This document shows, one piece after another, positions 33,223-34,101 of a DNA stretch of 34,101 nucleotides (the stretch's first letter is position 1; each line of letters begins with the position of its first letter). Where the stretch lies: positions 1 to 34,101 of the forward strand of contig NZ_JAGIRL010000040.1 of the NCBI RefSeq assembly GCF_019012925.1. Direction: 5' to 3'. The translations under genes and the position numbers were made by a program. The stretch is from Fusobacterium sp. GTDB lineage: Bacteria > Fusobacteriota > Fusobacteriia > Fusobacteriales > Fusobacteriaceae. The notes beneath the pieces are model-generated. The model did not search any database. It was not told the origin of the DNA and saw only the letters and a program-made list of their open reading frames with translations.

Positions 33223-33870
33223 ATGAAAATATTTATAGATACAGCTAATTTAGAAGAGATAAGAGAAGCAGAAAGTTATGGAATTATAGCTGGAGTTACC
33301 ACTAATCCATCATTGATAGCTAGAGAAAATGGAGATTTTGAAAAAATAATTTCTGAAATAACTAAAATTGTAGAAGGTCCAATAAGTGCAGAAGTTTTGT
33401 CTTTAGAAGCAGATAAAATGGTAGAAGAGGGAAAAAAACTAGCAAGTATTCATAAAAATATTGTTATAAAATTACCAACTACTTTTGAGGGATTAAAAGC
33501 TTGTAAAAGATTTAAAGAGTTAGGAATAAAGACAAATTTAACATTGATTTTTACTTTAAATCAAGCTTTATTGGCAGCAAGAGCAGGAGCTACTTATGTA
33601 AGTCCATTTGTAGGAAGATTAGAAGATACAGGAGTAGATGGAATAGAGTTAGTTAAATCAATAAGAGAAACTTTTGATAAGCACGGTATTGAAAGTGAAA
33701 TTATAGGTGCTAGTATTAGAAATATTTATCAAGTTGAAGAATTAGCAAAAGTAGGTGCTCATATAGGTACTTTGCCTTTTAAAGTTATTCAAGGAATGAT
33801 AAAACACCAATTAACTGATGCAGGAATAGAGAGATTTTTAAATGATTGGAAAAATGTAAAAAATTCATAG
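33223..33870 (+). CDS. fructose-6-phosphate aldolase / small transaldolase (FSA/TalC family)
   Basis: A 215-residue class I aldolase of the short transaldolase type. The N-terminus [13 protein letters not shown] and the block [12 protein letters not shown] are diagnostic; the Schiff-base lysine is K83 in [15 protein letters not shown], and [14 protein letters not shown] and [10 protein letters not shown] follow. In this family some members act as transaldolase and others as fructose-6-phosphate aldolase; sequence alone does not settle it. With the adjacent transketolase it would convert pentose phosphates to fructose-6-phosphate and glyceraldehyde-3-phosphate. AAGGAGCGAG precedes the ATG. It is the last recognised gene of the PTS operon. 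Confidence 0.92.
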   Translation: MKIFIDTANLEEIREAESYGIIAGVTTNPSLIARENGDFEKIISEITKIVEGPISAEVLSLEADKMVEEGKKLASIHKNIVIKLPTTFEGLKACKRFKELGIKTNLTLIFTLNQALLAARAGATYVSPFVGRLEDTGVDGIELVKSIRETFDKHGIESEIIGASIRNIYQVEELAKVGAHIGTLPFKVIQGMIKHQLTDAGIERFLNDWKNVKNS

Positions 33871-34006
33871 TAAATAAAAAGGAGATAACTACTCAGATCT
33901 GATGGAGAGTATGAAATTATTCCTATAAATTGTATTCTTTCTAGATAAAATAATTTATTTATTTAAGGGGGCTGTTGCAAACTTAATAGCTATATGTTTT
34001 AAAATT

Positions 34007-34046
34007 AGCTAAAGAGATTTTTTAATCTCTTTGGCTTTTTTATTTT
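34007..34046 (+). terminator. intrinsic terminator near the right edge
   Basis: AAAGAGATT (34011-34019) pairs with AATCTCTTT (34024-34032), extended by AGC/GCT outside it, followed by TTTTTTATTTTT. It may end the PTS-transketolase operon, or be an element-internal terminator that blocks incoming transcription. Confidence 0.8.
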
Positions 34047-34071
34047 TAAAATAAAAAAAGGTATAAAGTAC

Positions 34072-34100
34072 TCGAAATTTTTTCAAATTTCTAATACAAT
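34072..34100 (+). promoter_or_regulatory. candidate promoter pointing out of the right edge
   Basis: TCGAAA (34072-34077), a 17-base spacer and TACAAT (34095-34100). The -35 has two mismatches and the -10 one. Its place inside the putative insertion sequence suggests a transposase promoter. Confidence 0.4.
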
Positions 34101-34101
34101 A

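Larger units (their letters stand above)
33967..34101. mobile_element. probable left end of an insertion sequence running off the window
   Basis: GGGGGCTGTTGCAAACTT at 33967-33984 looks like an insertion-sequence terminal inverted repeat; the CTGTTGCAAA core is common in such ends (for example IS6-like and some IS1182-like elements). It is followed by a terminator hairpin at 34007 and a promoter-like pair at 34072-34100, which would protect from and then drive a transposase gene starting beyond the edge. The 96 bases between the aldolase stop and this end hold an AAGGAGATAAC ribosome-site-like motif but no reading frame of note, possibly the start of a gene lost to the insertion. The other end is not visible, so the call is tentative. 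Confidence 0.4.

Overview
The window is AT-rich, uses AGA and ATA codons heavily, and has strong AGGAGG-type ribosome binding sites with several TTG and GTG starts. A cobalamin riboswitch, a GlgC/GlgD-type glycogen operon, an outer-membrane or exoprotein-style haemagglutinin tail, and lipoprotein and periplasmic-binding-protein signals point to a Gram-negative, low-GC anaerobe. Fusobacterium (mortiferum/varium/ulcerans type) is the best guess, made from gene content and protein flavour, not from a marker gene. No rRNA or tRNA gene was recognised.

Layout. (1) 1-1710 is an accessory strip. It holds the tail of a large haemagglutinin-like exoprotein with a small three-helix membrane protein behind it (toxin/immunity-like arrangement). 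Next come a beheaded cdaR regulator and an ISL3 transposase relic on the minus strand, itself split by a ~300 bp non-coding insertion bracketed by two IS200/IS605-type hairpins. (2) 1755-12202 is a glycogen operon behind a good promoter: TrmB-family regulator, malQ, glgP, glgB, glgC, glgD, glgA. It covers synthesis (GlgC/D make ADP-glucose, GlgA elongates, GlgB branches) and breakdown (GlgP phosphorolysis, MalQ disproportionation). A separately promoted GlgX/isoamylase-type debranching enzyme lies at 15514-17460 on the minus strand and completes the set. (3) 12267-15404 holds a promoter, a cobalamin riboswitch, an intrinsic terminator and a BtuF-BtuC-BtuD type corrinoid ABC importer.

(4) 17591-24414 is mostly housekeeping: a secreted CAP/SCP-like protein, an HU-like protein, a DUF4015-type putative glycoside hydrolase, truB, typA/bipA, an ankyrin-repeat lipoprotein overlapping typA, and two small unrecognised membrane proteins, the second with its ribosome binding site inside a hairpin. 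(5) 24470-26957, minus strand, is HAD phosphatase - yhdT - panF, so pantothenate uptake plus a Cof-type phosphatase. (6) 27033-33870 is a sugar PTS locus: a PRD-containing activator with built-in EIIB and EIIA domains, then EIIA, EIIB and a UlaA/SgaT-type EIIC, a split transketolase (two genes) and a FSA/TalC-type transaldolase. There is no dehydrogenase, isomerase or lactonase, so the imported sugar phosphate probably enters the non-oxidative pentose phosphate pathway directly. (7) 33967-34101 looks like the start of an insertion sequence running off the right edge.

Most of the window is ordinary metabolism. The least explained parts are the hairpin-bracketed element at 1158-1464, the PTS-transketolase-transaldolase locus with its two palindromic operator candidates, the edge toxin/immunity-like pair, and the small membrane genes at 23809-24414.
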